Assembly (NCBI GenBank): GCA_963832725.1
Contig: CAWHVG010000003.1
Location: forward strand, 1,922,001 to 1,986,000
Origin: JAEZBP01 sp963832725
GTDB taxonomy: Bacteria; Myxococcota_A; Polyangia; Polyangiales; Sandaracinaceae
Reading direction: 5' to 3'
Length of the DNA: 64,000 nucleotides
The notes beneath the pieces were generated by a model. That model had not been told where the DNA came from. It did no database searches and worked only from the letters and a program-made list of their open reading frames with translations. A program made the position numbers and the translations under genes. Below are positions 9,505-19,600 of the stretch, one piece after another. The first letter of the stretch is position 1, and each line of letters opens with the position of its first letter.

Positions 9505-11385
9505 ATGGCGATGCCGAAGAAGCAGAAGCGCGTCGCGCGCCCCGAAGGGCAGCTCCGGCAGAGCCAGCTCATCACCACGTTCGGTCCCGGCTCGATGGTG
9601 GACCTGGTCGACCGCGCGGTCGTCATCGGCGGCCTCGAGCACTGGGGCTACGGCCGCGACTCGGAAGGCGAGGCGCTCGACGACCCGCGCCTGCGCCGCT
9701 CGCTCATCCCGCGGCTCAAGGCCCTTCACCCCGATCTCGACCTGGCGAAGAGCCACTACTTCCGGAAGCCGCCCGAAGGCGACGTGCGCGATCCTTTTCC
9801 GACCATCGGCGTGCGCGCCCTCGAGTTCCCGCGGTGGTTCGTCTGCCAAGGCTGCCAGCGGCTCGCGCGCGCGCAGGACCAGTTCGAGAACAAGCACGGC
9901 CGCTACCGCCACCAGTGCAGAAAGAACACCTCGAACCACGCCATCCCCGTCCGCTTCGTCGCCGCCTGCAAACGTGGGCACCTGAGCGACTTCCCGTGGA
10001 TCCCGTTCGTCCACCTCGACCGCGAGGGTGGCGCCTGCGATCGACCGGAGCTCTATCTGAAGGAGGGTGCGACCGGCGACCTCGGGCGGATCGAGGTGCG
10101 CTGCGCCAACTGCGACTCGCGGCAGCCCATGAACAGGGCCAAGACCGCGTTCCCATTCGACTGCCGCGGCGACCGCCCCTGGCTCGGCGGTCGGAACGCC
10201 AACGACGACTGCGACCAGAAGCTCCAGCTCCTCGTGCGCACGGGCTCGGACGCGTACTTCTCGCAGGTCGTGAGCGCGCTGCGCCTACCGGAGCCCGAGG
10301 CGGATCCGCTGCGCTCGCGCGTGCGCGACAAGAAGCTCTGGGACGTGCTGAAGGACGCCCAAGACGAGAGCGCCGTCGAGATGCTCCTCGGCATCGTCGG
10401 CTTCCTTCGCGAGGCGCTCGACGGCTACACGGCCGCGCAGATCGCAGAGGCCATCCGCAAAGAGCGGGATGCAGAGTCGAGCGCGGGCGAGCGCCCGCTG
10501 CGGTCCGCCGAGTTCGAGCGCATCACGACCGCGCCCCTCGAGCAGCCCGGGGTGGTGCCCGACCGGAACGTCGACTTCGCTGCCTATCGCGTGCCAAACG
10601 CGCGGATCGATCTGCCGAAGGGAATCGCCGGCCTCGTCGTCGTCCCCGAGCTCCGCGAAGTGCGGGTCCAGGTCAGCTTCAGCCGCTTCGACTCGGTCAC
10701 TGCGAACCTCCAAGGGGAGTACGACTTCGACCAGTTCCGCGTGAAGCCCGCGCCCCTGACCATGCCCGGCGGCAACGAGAAGTGGTTGCCCGCGGCCGAG
10801 GTTCGAGGCGAAGGCATCTTCGTGCAGCTCGACGAGGCCGCGGTGCAGGCGTGGGAGAAGTCCGACGCGGTGCAGGCGCGCGCCGAGAAGCTCCTGCGGG
10901 CGTTCGAGGCCGACGGACGGGGCGAGTTCCCGGGCGTGCGCTTCTACATGCTCCACTCGCTCTCGCACCTCTTGCTGACCGCCATCAGCCTCGAGTGCGG
11001 CTACGCCGCGAGCGCGCTCCGGGAGCGCATCTACTGCACCCCGCCGGGTGGCGCCGAGCCTCCCATGGCCGCGATCCTCATCAGCACCGGCACGACCGGC
11101 AGCGAGGGCACCCTCGGCGGGCTCGTCGAGGAAGGGCGCCGCCTACGCCGGCATCTGCGCGAAGCGTGGGAGATGGGCCGGCTCTGCTCGAACGACCCCG
11201 TCTGCGCCGCCCACGACCCCTCGAGCGAGAGCAGCGACCGCCGGACCGAGGCCGCGGCGTGTCACGGCTGCCTCTACGTCGCCGAGGTCTCGTGCGAGCG
11301 CTTCAACCGCTACCTCGATCGCGCGCTCGTCGTGCCCACCATCGGCAACGAACCCGCCCTCGCGTACTTCCAGGACCGCCCATGA
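9505..11385 (+). CDS. drmB: DISARM protein DrmB (DUF1998-containing)
   Basis: Intact, 626 residues. The N-terminus RQSQLITTFGPGSMVDLVDR is characteristic of DrmB. Zinc-binding pairs follow (CQGCQRL; CKRGHLSDFPW; VRCANCDSRQ). The C-terminal third is the DUF1998 module: FYMLHSLSHLLLTAISLECG, ILISTGTTGSEGTLGGLV and a CHGCLYV cysteine pair. In DISARM, DrmB works with DrmA in recognising incoming phage DNA. The gene begins one base after the drmA stop and its own stop overlaps the drmC start (ATGA at 11382-11385), so the three form a tight operon. Unlike drmA it shows no frame break. Confidence 0.92.
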   Translation: MAMPKKQKRVARPEGQLRQSQLITTFGPGSMVDLVDRAVVIGGLEHWGYGRDSEGEALDDPRLRRSLIPRLKALHPDLDLAKSHYFRKPPEGDVRDPFPTIGVRALEFPRWFVCQGCQRLARAQDQFENKHGRYRHQCRKNTSNHAIPVRFVAACKRGHLSDFPWIPFVHLDREGGACDRPELYLKEGATGDLGRIEVRCANCDSRQPMNRAKTAFPFDCRGDRPWLGGRNANDDCDQKLQLLVRTGSDAYFSQVVSALRLPEPEADPLRSRVRDKKLWDVLKDAQDESAVEMLLGIVGFLREALDGYTAAQIAEAIRKERDAESSAGERPLRSAEFERITTAPLEQPGVVPDRNVDFAAYRVPNARIDLPKGIAGLVVVPELREVRVQVSFSRFDSVTANLQGEYDFDQFRVKPAPLTMPGGNEKWLPAAEVRGEGIFVQLDEAAVQAWEKSDAVQARAEKLLRAFEADGRGEFPGVRFYMLHSLSHLLLTAISLECGYAASALRERIYCTPPGGAEPPMAAILISTGTTGSEGTLGGLVEEGRRLRRHLREAWEMGRLCSNDPVCAAHDPSSESSDRRTEAAACHGCLYVAEVSCERFNRYLDRALVVPTIGNEPALAYFQDRP

Positions 11386-12167
11386 CGAGCGCCACCCTCG
11401 CCGACGTGAGCACCTCCGCGCTCGAACGCCTGCGAGCCGCGATCGACAACCGCAGCCTGGACACGCCGCTCACCCGGTCGAGCCTCGTCAGCTTCGGCAT
11501 CCGCAACCAGCTCGACGCCCTGTCGACCGCGCTCTCTGGTCACTCCCGTCTCGCGTGCCTCGCCATCCTCGACGTGACGCTCTCCGAGCGCGCGAAGCAC
11601 AACCGGCCCGCGCCCGAGCTCGTGTGGACGGGCCCCGAGGGTCACGGGGCCACAGCCCGCGACACCGCGATCGTCCTCCGCGAGCTCTTCGAGAGCGCCC
11701 GCGCGCACGTCATCCTCGGCGGCTACAGCTTCACCCACGCCAAGAACGTCCTCGCCCCGCTCCACGCCACGATGAAGGCGCACGGCGTCCGCGCGACCTT
11801 CTTCGTCAACTTCCAGCAGCCGCCCGTCGCGACGGACCCGCCCGAGCGCCACGCCGAAGAAGCCCTCGCCGACTTCCTCGACAAGAACTGGCCCTTCGGC
11901 CCGCCCTACCCGGCGCTCTACTACGACAAGCGCGCGATCGTCCCGCCGCCGCCCTTCTCGATCCTGCACGCCAAGTGCGTCGTCGTGGACAGCGCCCGCG
12001 CCTTCGTGTCGAGCGCGAACTTCACGATGCAAGGGCAGGAGCGCAACATCGAGGTCGGCGTGCTCCTCCACAATCCACGCTTCGCTGGCCACCTCGCTCG
12101 GCAATGGCTCGCGCTCGTCGAAGCGGGCCTCGTTCAGCCGCACGACCCACAGGATCAGCCGAGGTGA
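11382..12167 (+). CDS. drmC: DISARM phospholipase-D-family protein DrmC
   Basis: Intact, 261 residues, start overlapping the drmB stop. It carries one complete HKD motif near the C-terminus, LHAKCVVVDSARAFVSSANF (H-x-K-x4-D), followed by EVGVLLHNP. A YSFTHAK element lies near residue 115. One HKD per chain, with dimerisation to complete the active site, is usual for small PLD-family nucleases. DrmC is the third core component of DISARM and is reported as less essential than DrmA and DrmB. No gene for a DISARM methyltransferase (drmMI or drmMII), drmD or drmE follows; the next feature is a transposase scrap. Confidence 0.9.
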   Translation: MTSATLADVSTSALERLRAAIDNRSLDTPLTRSSLVSFGIRNQLDALSTALSGHSRLACLAILDVTLSERAKHNRPAPELVWTGPEGHGATARDTAIVLRELFESARAHVILGGYSFTHAKNVLAPLHATMKAHGVRATFFVNFQQPPVATDPPERHAEEALADFLDKNWPFGPPYPALYYDKRAIVPPPPFSILHAKCVVVDSARAFVSSANFTMQGQERNIEVGVLLHNPRFAGHLARQWLALVEAGLVQPHDPQDQPR

Positions 12168-12204
12168 GGAGGGATGAGGGCACCGACCTCGCGGAGGCGG
12201 CTTC

Positions 12205-12342
12205 CGGGGTCGCCGCCGCCTTTCGCGCGGGCTGCGTGATGGCGACGAGCTGGCGGTACCACCGGAGGATCGTCTGCGGCGTGGCTGCGGAGGCACATCC
12301 GGCTCCGGAGTCAGTCCCTCCCAGCAGCCGCCGATCGAGCAT
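12205..12342 (-). pseudogene. Transposase/integrase fragment
   Basis: The minus strand between 12300 and 12243 encodes ATPQTILRWYRQLVA, a sequence typical of the region before the integrase core in IS481/IS3-like transposases (TxLRWHRxLVAxKW). It ends soon after without DDE catalytic residues, so only a remnant is left. It sits directly after drmC, suggesting past insertion or rearrangement at the edge of the defence cassette. Confidence 0.4.
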
Positions 12343-12819
12343 GCGAACGAGCGCAGGTGGAGAGCTTCACTCCGCGAGTTCCACCGGGGGTCCTCCCCGG
12401 CGCCACGGAACGCCCGGGGCCCTGCGAGCGGCGTGTCGGGTTGTCGGGCTGCGTGCACCTCGACGTGAGCCGAGCGGCCTGTCTCAATGGGTGTACCGAG
12501 TGTCTCGCGTACATCGCCGACTGCGACGAGCAGCCGCGGATCGTTCATCGTGACGGGTCCCGTTCATCCTCCGCCGACGCCATCGCTGCTCGTGCACAGC
12601 GACCGCTCGTTCTTGCAGCGAGCTGCCGCTGCGCTGCACGAAGGTGAAAAAGCCGACAGCTGACGAAATGTCGACGCCGACGCCGGCGGGGTGACGCATT
12701 CTCGGGAACCGCGGGCCGCGACGTACCGTCGTGGAGATGAGGAACGCGACTGCAGCCGTCCGACCGCCCGTTTGTGCAGGTCGATATCGGCAACACCTTG
12801 CACGGAGTCGACCTAGAAA
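12343..12819. other. Intergenic, no gene seen
   Basis: About 480 bases between the transposase scrap and the SPFH lipoprotein gene. Frames are short and lack coding character. It should hold the promoter of the 12820 gene, but no convincing boxes were identified. Confidence 0.4.
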
Positions 12820-13710
12820 ATGAGACACGGAATGCTACGTTGGACGGTCATCGCCTTGTCGTTAACTGGCACTGCCTGCGCCACGATGGATGTGCCGATG
12901 GCGCACCGTGGCCAGCTCTTTGATCGCACGGGCCCCCTCGAGTTTTACGCGGGTGGCAACGGTTTCGTCGGACCGATACTCAGGCCGGGCACGTATCACA
13001 CTGGCGTCTACGACGAAATCATGTTGGTGGACTGCTCCACCGTTACGTCACACGATCCGCTCACCGTCCTGACCCAAGACGGAGTGCAGTTTGGCATCGA
13101 CATCTACGTACGCTTCTCGGCAAACTGCGCGGACGACTCGGTGGCCGACATCATGTCGAGGCTATCGCCTTCCGAGGCCCGCACCATCACAACCCAGCAA
13201 CTCTTCGAAACCTATGTACGGCCTGCGATAGCCAGCGTCGTCCGCGAAGTAATCTCGCCGCACCGAGCCAACGAGATCAACAACCTACAGCAGCAGCTTC
13301 TAGCGGAGATCAGGCAGCGTTTTATCGAAGACATCGAGTCCCACGAAGGTGACATTATCCACGTGTATCAGGTCAGCCTGTCGAACCTCGACTTTCCGGA
13401 AACGCTGGACACCGCAAACGAACAACGCGCTGTGCAGACGATTCTGCGTGACACAGCAGTGGCGGAACGTGAGCGTGTGCAAGCCGAAACGGCCACGGCG
13501 GTGACGCGAAGGGAGCTGATGCTGCGTGAGGGGGAAGCCGTGGCGGCACGCATCGACGTAATCGGTCAGGCCCTGAGTCGGAATCCGGACTACCTGCAAT
13601 ACGACCTGCAGACAAGAATGGCCGACATCTACAGGCAGGCGGGGGCGCAGGGCAACATGATCATCACGGCGCCACAGCCGACAATCATGGTGAACCCGGA
13701 CCACCACTAG
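12820..13710 (+). CDS. SPFH/band-7-domain lipoprotein
   Basis: 296 residues. MRHGMLRWTVIALSLTGTAC is a lipoprotein signal peptide with the lipidated Cys at 20. It is followed by a prohibitin-like SPFH domain (LTVLTQDGVQFGIDIYVRFS; FETYVRPAIASVVREVIS) and a long helical stretch rich in E/R/A (NEQRAVQTILRDTAVAERER). SPFH proteins form oligomeric membrane scaffolds, usually anchored by a transmembrane helix; lipid anchoring is unusual and would put it in the cell envelope outside the cytoplasm. GGAG about 10 bases before the ATG supports the start. G+C is lower than in neighbouring genes. It converges with the cysteine-rich lipoprotein gene 40 bases away. Confidence 0.8.
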   Translation: MRHGMLRWTVIALSLTGTACATMDVPMAHRGQLFDRTGPLEFYAGGNGFVGPILRPGTYHTGVYDEIMLVDCSTVTSHDPLTVLTQDGVQFGIDIYVRFSANCADDSVADIMSRLSPSEARTITTQQLFETYVRPAIASVVREVISPHRANEINNLQQQLLAEIRQRFIEDIESHEGDIIHVYQVSLSNLDFPETLDTANEQRAVQTILRDTAVAERERVQAETATAVTRRELMLREGEAVAARIDVIGQALSRNPDYLQYDLQTRMADIYRQAGAQGNMIITAPQPTIMVNPDHH

Positions 13711-13751
13711 ACCAAACGAGCACCCCGCTTCGTGCGAAACCTTTCCCGCCC

Positions 13752-15503
13752 TCAGTCCCGAGCACAGTACTTGTAGCCGTGCCCAGCCTGGCAGTGGAAA
13801 CCGGAACCGCACCCTCCTGAGCACGTGCAGAGGGTGCACGTGCACTGGCACTGGCAGTGCCGCGAGTTGACACCGCACGAGGCTCCATCCCAGCAGGTCG
13901 TTCTGGAATCGTAGATGGTTCGACACGCCGCGTTGCTGCCACAGCCCGTGCAGGAGTAGCCGGGAGTACCGCCGCAGACCACCGGAACCGCGGAGCAGGT
14001 CATTCCGTGGGCACTACAGTTGATCCTGCATGCGCCGCAGTGGGAATTCCCACTGAGATCGGTGCAGGATCCGCTACAGCACGCGTGGTGGCTGTCGCTG
14101 CCGCAATGCGTGCCATCGGCGACCGTTCGCGAGCAGGATCGGGTCTCGCTGGCGCCCGTCGAACCACAGCTGCCGGCTGAGCACGTGTGGTCCGTCCGCG
14201 TGCGCTGCTGGGTGCCGCTCTGGTCGCAGCCGTCGCTGTAGCCGCCGCAGCTCCCCCAGCTCGTGTAGGTCGAGGTTCCGCACATCGTACCGTCGGTGGT
14301 GCGCGTGCAGGATTGCATCTCGGTGCTCGTGTCGACGACGCACGTCCCGGCGTTGCAGTGCGGCGTCATGACCGACCTGGTCTGGGTCCCGGTCGTATCG
14401 CACGTCCCTCCCTCGTAACTGCAAGCGCTCCACGACCCGTGCATCACGGAGCCGCAATCGGAGTCGGCCAGGCATTGGTCACACGAATCGGTGGTGTCGT
14501 TGCAGAACTGCGTGCAAGGCGGTGGGCCCACACCCTGACAGCTGCCGTCGGTACACCTGTCGGGTCCATCGCAGTAGAACCCGTCATCACAGTCGGCGGT
14601 GTTGTTGGAGAAGGTGCAGCCGGATCCCGGATCGCACCCGTCGTCGGTGCAGGGGTTGTCGTCGGCGCAGGTGATGGCGGTGCCGGTGCAGGTTCCGTCG
14701 GCCGCGCACGCGTCGCTCTCGGTGCACTGGGTGCCGTCGTCGCAGCTCGCGCCGAGGCAGTCATCGTCGGCGCAGTCGATCCGCCCGTCGCAATCGTCGT
14801 CCAGGCCGTCGTCACAGCTCGTCTCGGTCGTCGCTGCGCAGCCGGACCCCGCATCCATCACCACGGCGCCGCCGTCCGCTCCCGGAAGGAACACGCAGCC
14901 GCGCTGCGCGTCGCAGATCTCATCGGGCCCGCAGAGCGAGCTGTCCGGAGCGACCAAGCATTCGCCGTCGCTGCAGAGCCCGTGGCCACAGGAGACGGGA
15001 CTCCCGCAGTCCGCGTCGGATTGGCAACCTGGTGTGCCGCAGTACTCGGGATTCTGCGGGCTGCACCGCGGGTCCACGCACCGGCCACCCACACATGCCG
15101 TGAGGCTCGCGTCGTCGTCGGCCTGCGGACAGCTCACTTCGTGACAGGAGCTGGTGATGAGAACTGTCAGCGCCTGCTGTCCCCTCAGCGTCAGCACGGT
15201 GGTCCGCGCGGCGACCGCGCCGTTCCGATCCACGAGCGTCACGCGGAGAGCCGCGTTTCCGGGAGTCACGCCGCTCAGGTCGGCGACGCGCCGCCCGACC
15301 AAGAAGTCGTCGCCGATGCTGGCGAGGGTGTCTTCGTGGGCAAGCACCTGGTTCAGTTCGACGTCGCCGACCTCGGTGCGGACGCCGGAGAACTGATAGC
15401 CCGGCAGGTAGTCGGTCTTGACGTCCACGACCAACCCGGTGTCCGTGCCGTTGCACGCGAGCGTCATCGTGGACAACAAGGCAACCGCCAGGGTACGCCG
15501 CAT
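13752..15503 (-). CDS. Cysteine-rich lipoprotein with DDDCDG-type repeats
   Basis: 583 residues. MRRTLAVALLSTMTLACNGT is a lipoprotein signal (lipobox TLAC). A beta-rich domain of about 120 residues follows, then a long region with a cysteine about every 6-10 residues, including DDGLDDDCDGRIDCADDDCL and DDNPCTDDGCDPGSGC, patterns widespread in myxobacterial secreted proteins and thought to bind calcium or form disulphides. Thrombospondin-like WSACSYEGG and WGSCGGYSDG segments follow, then a Cys-dense tail (CQCQCTCTLCTCSGGCG). Likely an outer-surface protein. The frame is open upstream of the start without a stop, but the lipobox start at 15503 is decisive. A related protein lies at 58732-60082. 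Confidence 0.8.
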   Translation of the reverse strand: MRRTLAVALLSTMTLACNGTDTGLVVDVKTDYLPGYQFSGVRTEVGDVELNQVLAHEDTLASIGDDFLVGRRVADLSGVTPGNAALRVTLVDRNGAVAARTTVLTLRGQQALTVLITSSCHEVSCPQADDDASLTACVGGRCVDPRCSPQNPEYCGTPGCQSDADCGSPVSCGHGLCSDGECLVAPDSSLCGPDEICDAQRGCVFLPGADGGAVVMDAGSGCAATTETSCDDGLDDDCDGRIDCADDDCLGASCDDGTQCTESDACAADGTCTGTAITCADDNPCTDDGCDPGSGCTFSNNTADCDDGFYCDGPDRCTDGSCQGVGPPPCTQFCNDTTDSCDQCLADSDCGSVMHGSWSACSYEGGTCDTTGTQTRSVMTPHCNAGTCVVDTSTEMQSCTRTTDGTMCGTSTYTSWGSCGGYSDGCDQSGTQQRTRTDHTCSAGSCGSTGASETRSCSRTVADGTHCGSDSHHACCSGSCTDLSGNSHCGACRINCSAHGMTCSAVPVVCGGTPGYSCTGCGSNAACRTIYDSRTTCWDGASCGVNSRHCQCQCTCTLCTCSGGCGSGFHCQAGHGYKYCARD

Positions 15504-15671
15504 CCCAGCTAGAGTGGACTCCACGGCTCCCTGCGTCCATCTGAAGGGTGATGCGGGCCGAGGTCGAGAGCAGCGGCGCGAGCACGCCCCTGCTGTCGTG
15601 GCCGCCACACCCTCCTGCGCTTTTCGGCCCCGCGCGGCCGGGTGCTCGGTCGCCTCGCCGGAGACACTCGC

Positions 15672-16223
15672 CGCATAGCCGCGCACCCGCACGTGCGGGG
15701 ACCGACGGATGCGGGCGGGGAACGGGAGCTTCTTCCGGATCCGGAGCATGAAGTCGTGACGGATCAGCTCATCCTCGGGCTCATCGGCGAGGAGCTTCAC
15801 CGTCTCCCAGCGCGCCTGCTCCTCGACCACGCCCAGGCGGAAGTCGACCGCAAGCGCCAGCCGGCGCCCCGAGGGGGAGGCGGCCATGGACACGCTCCGG
15901 CCAAGCTCGCCCGGGATCTCCCACTTCGCTTCGCGCTTCAGCGGGGTCTCGCCGGGGAGCCAGCGCATCGCGCGGATCACCATCACCTTCCCGTCGCTCA
16001 GCCCGACGCGGTCCTCTGCGAGGCCGCACGCAGACGTGATGTGGAAGTCGAACGCCTTCGCGCCGCCGTAGCCGGCTCGCCTCGGCTTCGCCGTCACCTC
16101 TTGGGCGCCGAACCGCTTGGTGGCGCCCTTCGGATCGCGAGTGACGGCAAGCCGACGAGAGCCGCGGGGGAGGCTTGTGATGTCGTTACAGCCTCGGTCG
16201 AGCAGGCTCTTCGCGTGTTGCAT
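15672..16223 (-). CDS. Hypothetical protein, possible beta-propeller fragment; end uncertain
   Basis: From an ATG at 16223 (MQHAKSLLDRGCNDITSLPRG) the minus strand reads about 184 residues with strand-rich, propeller-like phrases such as VGLSDGKVMVIRAMRWLPGE and SMAASPSGRRLALAVDF. The frame has no stop before the downstream lipoprotein, so the real end is hidden, probably by an indel after about 15672. No signal peptide or catalytic motif is visible. It may be the upstream member of an operon with the cysteine-rich lipoprotein. Family unknown. Confidence 0.4.
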
Positions 16224-16363
16224 GTCGGGATCCGGTTCACTGCGCCCGGGCAGGCGGCCACGTGAGGGGAGTCTTGCCGAGGGTGCGCTCAACGCCACTC
16301 AAACCGGGGCTGTCGGAGCGGGGCGGCGGAGGCTCGCGGCGGCCCGAGGTCGCTCAACGTTGA

Positions 16364-16630
16364 TCGTGCGCGCGACGGTCGGCCGGCAAGGACCGCGTCC
16401 CAGCGTCGCTCGGCCTGCGTGTCGTCGAGCTCCACGCGCGCGTCGCCTCGCCAGCCCCGGCGGAAACCGAGGCGAAATCCCGGCTAGCAGACGACGGCCC
16501 TGGTTGGCGCATCCGGATCACCGGGGTGTTCAAAGTGCTCGTCCCGAGTGACTCGCCGCATGTTCCGTCCCGGCCCGTCAACCGCGACGACGTCGTCTTC
16601 GATTTTCGCGACCGGGCCCTGAAGGGATAG
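16364..16630 (+). CDS. Short coding fragment before the SNF2 gene; start not found
   Basis: The plus frame ending in TAG at 16628-16630 reads DDGPGWRIRITGVFKVLVPS and then RPVNRDDVVFDFRDRALKG, clearly protein-like. No ATG or GTG start is available in this frame after the TGA at 16361, so the 5' part probably lies in another frame beyond an indel. It ends 43 bases before the helicase gene. Function unknown. Confidence 0.35.
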   Translation, partial: SCARRSAGKDRVPASLGLRVVELHARVASPAPAETEAKSRLADDGPGWRIRITGVFKVLVPSDSPHVPSRPVNRDDVVFDFRDRALKG

Positions 16631-16673
16631 CTCCTGCGGCAGGGCCGGTTGCACTTTCCCCGGCCGTCGTGCC

Positions 16674-19600
16674 GTGGCAAGAAGTGGCTTCGTGGCCCTC
16701 GTTTTCCTGCCGGATCGGCATTGTTTCTTCTCGTGGGGCGACGAGCGCCCCTCGCCCGAGCTCGCGGGGGTGGCCGCACGAGCGATGCCGTCAGTCGAGC
16801 TCGTCACTCCTTCCAAGAAGGAGCCCGTCGATGGCGCATCGTTGCCTCTGGTCGACAGCGTGGCGGCCCTGGCGTCGGTCCCGGCGTCGGAGATCTCCAC
16901 GTGCTCGGGCTCGGTCGCCGCTTGGGCGCTGGCGAGCAAGCTGGCGTTGAACCTGCTCAGCCGCGAGCGGGTGGTCCCGACCATCGCTCGCCAGGGCGGC
17001 CACATCGTCGCGCGCTGGGGCGCCGCGCTCTCGCTGCCTGAAGACGCCTCACAGCTCGCAGCCCTCGCGCGAAGCATGCCGCCCGCGGCCCACGCGGTCC
17101 CCGCGCCGCGCGGCGGGCCGCACGATGTCTGGGCACCGGAGGCGCTCTTGCGTGCGTTCCTGGACGACACCATCGACGCGCTCGTCCGTCTGCACCGCGG
17201 CGATCCCGAAGCGCCCGCGGCCCGCCCGAAGACGCGCCGCAAGAGAGCCGCCGATCCGGTGCCCTGGGAGGCGCGCTGGCAGACGGCCCTCACGGCCGGC
17301 GACGGGCGCTTCGACGCCGAGGGCTTCACCGAGCGCACGCTGATCGACGATCTCGTGGCCTGGAGCCAGCCCGCCCTCGGCGCGCGCGATCGCCTGCGCG
17401 CCTGCTTCCGGCTGGAGCTGCCGGAGGCCGATCGCGAGCCCTTCGTGGTGCGCTTTCTGCTCCAGTCTCCCGACGATCCGAGCCTGCTCGTGAGCGCGGG
17501 CGAGGTGTGGAGCACCAAGGGCCGCCGGCTCGCCAAGCTCGGGCGAGCGTTCCGCGATCCGCAAGAGTCGTTGCTCGAGGCGCTGGGGCGCGCGGCCCGG
17601 CTCTTTCCACCGATCGCCTCCTGCCTGCGCGAGGCGAGGCCCGAGGCGCTCGCTCTGGATCCCGCCGAGGCGTGGGAGTTCGCGAGCGAGGGTGCGCGGG
17701 CCCTCGCCGACGCAGGCTTCGGCGTCCTCATGCCGGCCGAGCTGACCCGGACCGGGCAGCGGCGGCTTCGATTGCGAATGCGCGTGAGCGGCGGGACCAA
17801 GGTGGCGGGCGCCGTCTCGGGCGCGGCAGGGCTGGGCCTGGACGAGCTCCTGTCGTTCGAGTGGGAGGCGGCCCTCGGGAACGACACCCTCTCGCTGCGC
17901 CAGCTGCGCGCACTGGCAAAGCACAAGGCGCCGCTGGTCCGCCATCGCGGGCAGTGGGTGGTCATCGATCCCCGTGAGCTCGACGCGATCCAACAGCAGT
18001 TGGCCAAGAACGAGTCCGGAACGATCACCGCGCGAAGCGCGCTCGTCGCGGCGCTCACCGGCGAGGCGCGCCACGGGAAGATGGACGTGGCGGTCCGCGC
18101 GGACGGCGTGTTCGCCGAGCTCCTCGGGAGGCTCCGCGAGGGCGCGAGCCGACCTGCCAATCCGCCGCGCGCGTTTCGTGGCACCCTGCGCCCCTATCAG
18201 GCGCGGGGGCTGGCCTGGCTCCGCACGATGGGCGCGCTCGGGCTCGGCGCGTGCCTCGCCGACGACATGGGGCTCGGCAAGACGGTCCAGCTGCTCGCGT
18301 TCTTGCTGGACGCGGCCGAGGATCCGCGACCGGCCCTCTTGGTCGCGCCCACGTCGGTGCTCGGCAACTGGGAGCACGAGGCAGCGCGCTTCGCGCCGGG
18401 GCTGCGCGTGGTCCGGCACTACGGCCCGGAGCGGGCGCGCGAGGCCGAGCAAATCCTCCGTGAGCCCGGCACGGTGGTGTTGACGAGCTACGGGCTCTTG
18501 CGGCGTGACGCCCCGCTGCTCGCGGCGATCGAGTGGTCGACGGTGGCGCTGGACGAGGCGCAGAACATCAAGAACCCCGCCTCTCGAACGGCCAAGGCGG
18601 CCCGCTCGCTCGTGGCGCGCCGCCGCTTCGCGCTCACCGGCACGCCCGTGGAGAACCGGCTCGCAGAGCTCTGGTCGATCTTCGAGTTCGCCAACCCCGG
18701 GCTGCTCGGACCGCTCGAGACGTTCCGCCGCCAGGTCGCCGTGCCGATCGAGCGCTACGGCAACGAGGACGCGGCGAAGCGCCTGCGCAGCATGGCCAGC
18801 CCGTTCTTGCTCCGGCGACTCAAGAGCGATCCGACGATCATCCAGGACCTTCCGCGAAAGAACGAGATGAAGATCGTCTGCACGCTGACCCGCGAGCAGG
18901 CGACGCTCTACCAGGCGGTCGTCGACGAGGAGATGCGTCGGATCGAGTCGGCGGACGGAATCGAGCGGCGCGGCCGCGTGCTGGCGTTGCTCACGTCACT
19001 CAAACAGATCTGCAACCACCCGACGCAGTATCTGGGAGACGCAGGATCGCTACCGAGGCGGTCGGGCAAGCTCGACCGCACCACGGAGATGCTCGATGAA
19101 GCGCTCGCCGAGCGCGATCGAGCGCTCGTGTTCACTCAGTTCCGAGAGATGGGTGAGCGGCTCGTCTCGCATTTGGGCGCGCAGCTCGGGGTCGAGGTCG
19201 CATCTCTGCACGGTGGTACACCCCGCAAGGCGCGCGACGAGATGGTTCGCCGATTCCAAGACGACGCGCGCGGGCCTCGGGTATTCGTCCTCTCGGTCAA
19301 AGCGGGAGGTACCGGGCTCAACCTCACGGCTGCGAGCCACGTCTTCCACTTCGACCGCTGGTGGAACCCCGCCGTCGAGGATCAAGCCACCGACCGAGCG
19401 TACCGCATCGGCCAGAAGCGCAGCGTGCAGGTCTACAAGCTGATCTGCGCCGGAACGGTCGAGGAGAAGATCGATCACATGCTCGAGAAGAAGCGCGGGC
19501 TAGCGTCGAAGGTGGTGCGCACGGGCGAGAAGTGGATCACCGAGCTCGGTGACGAGGAGCTACGCGATCTCTTCGCGCTCTCGGCGAGCGCGGCGATCGG

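Noticed and set aside
16484..18452. Long minus-strand open frames opposite the SNF2 gene
   Set aside because: They lie antisense to a helicase with all motifs intact; their Arg/Ala/Ser-rich composition is that of a shadow frame in GC-rich DNA.
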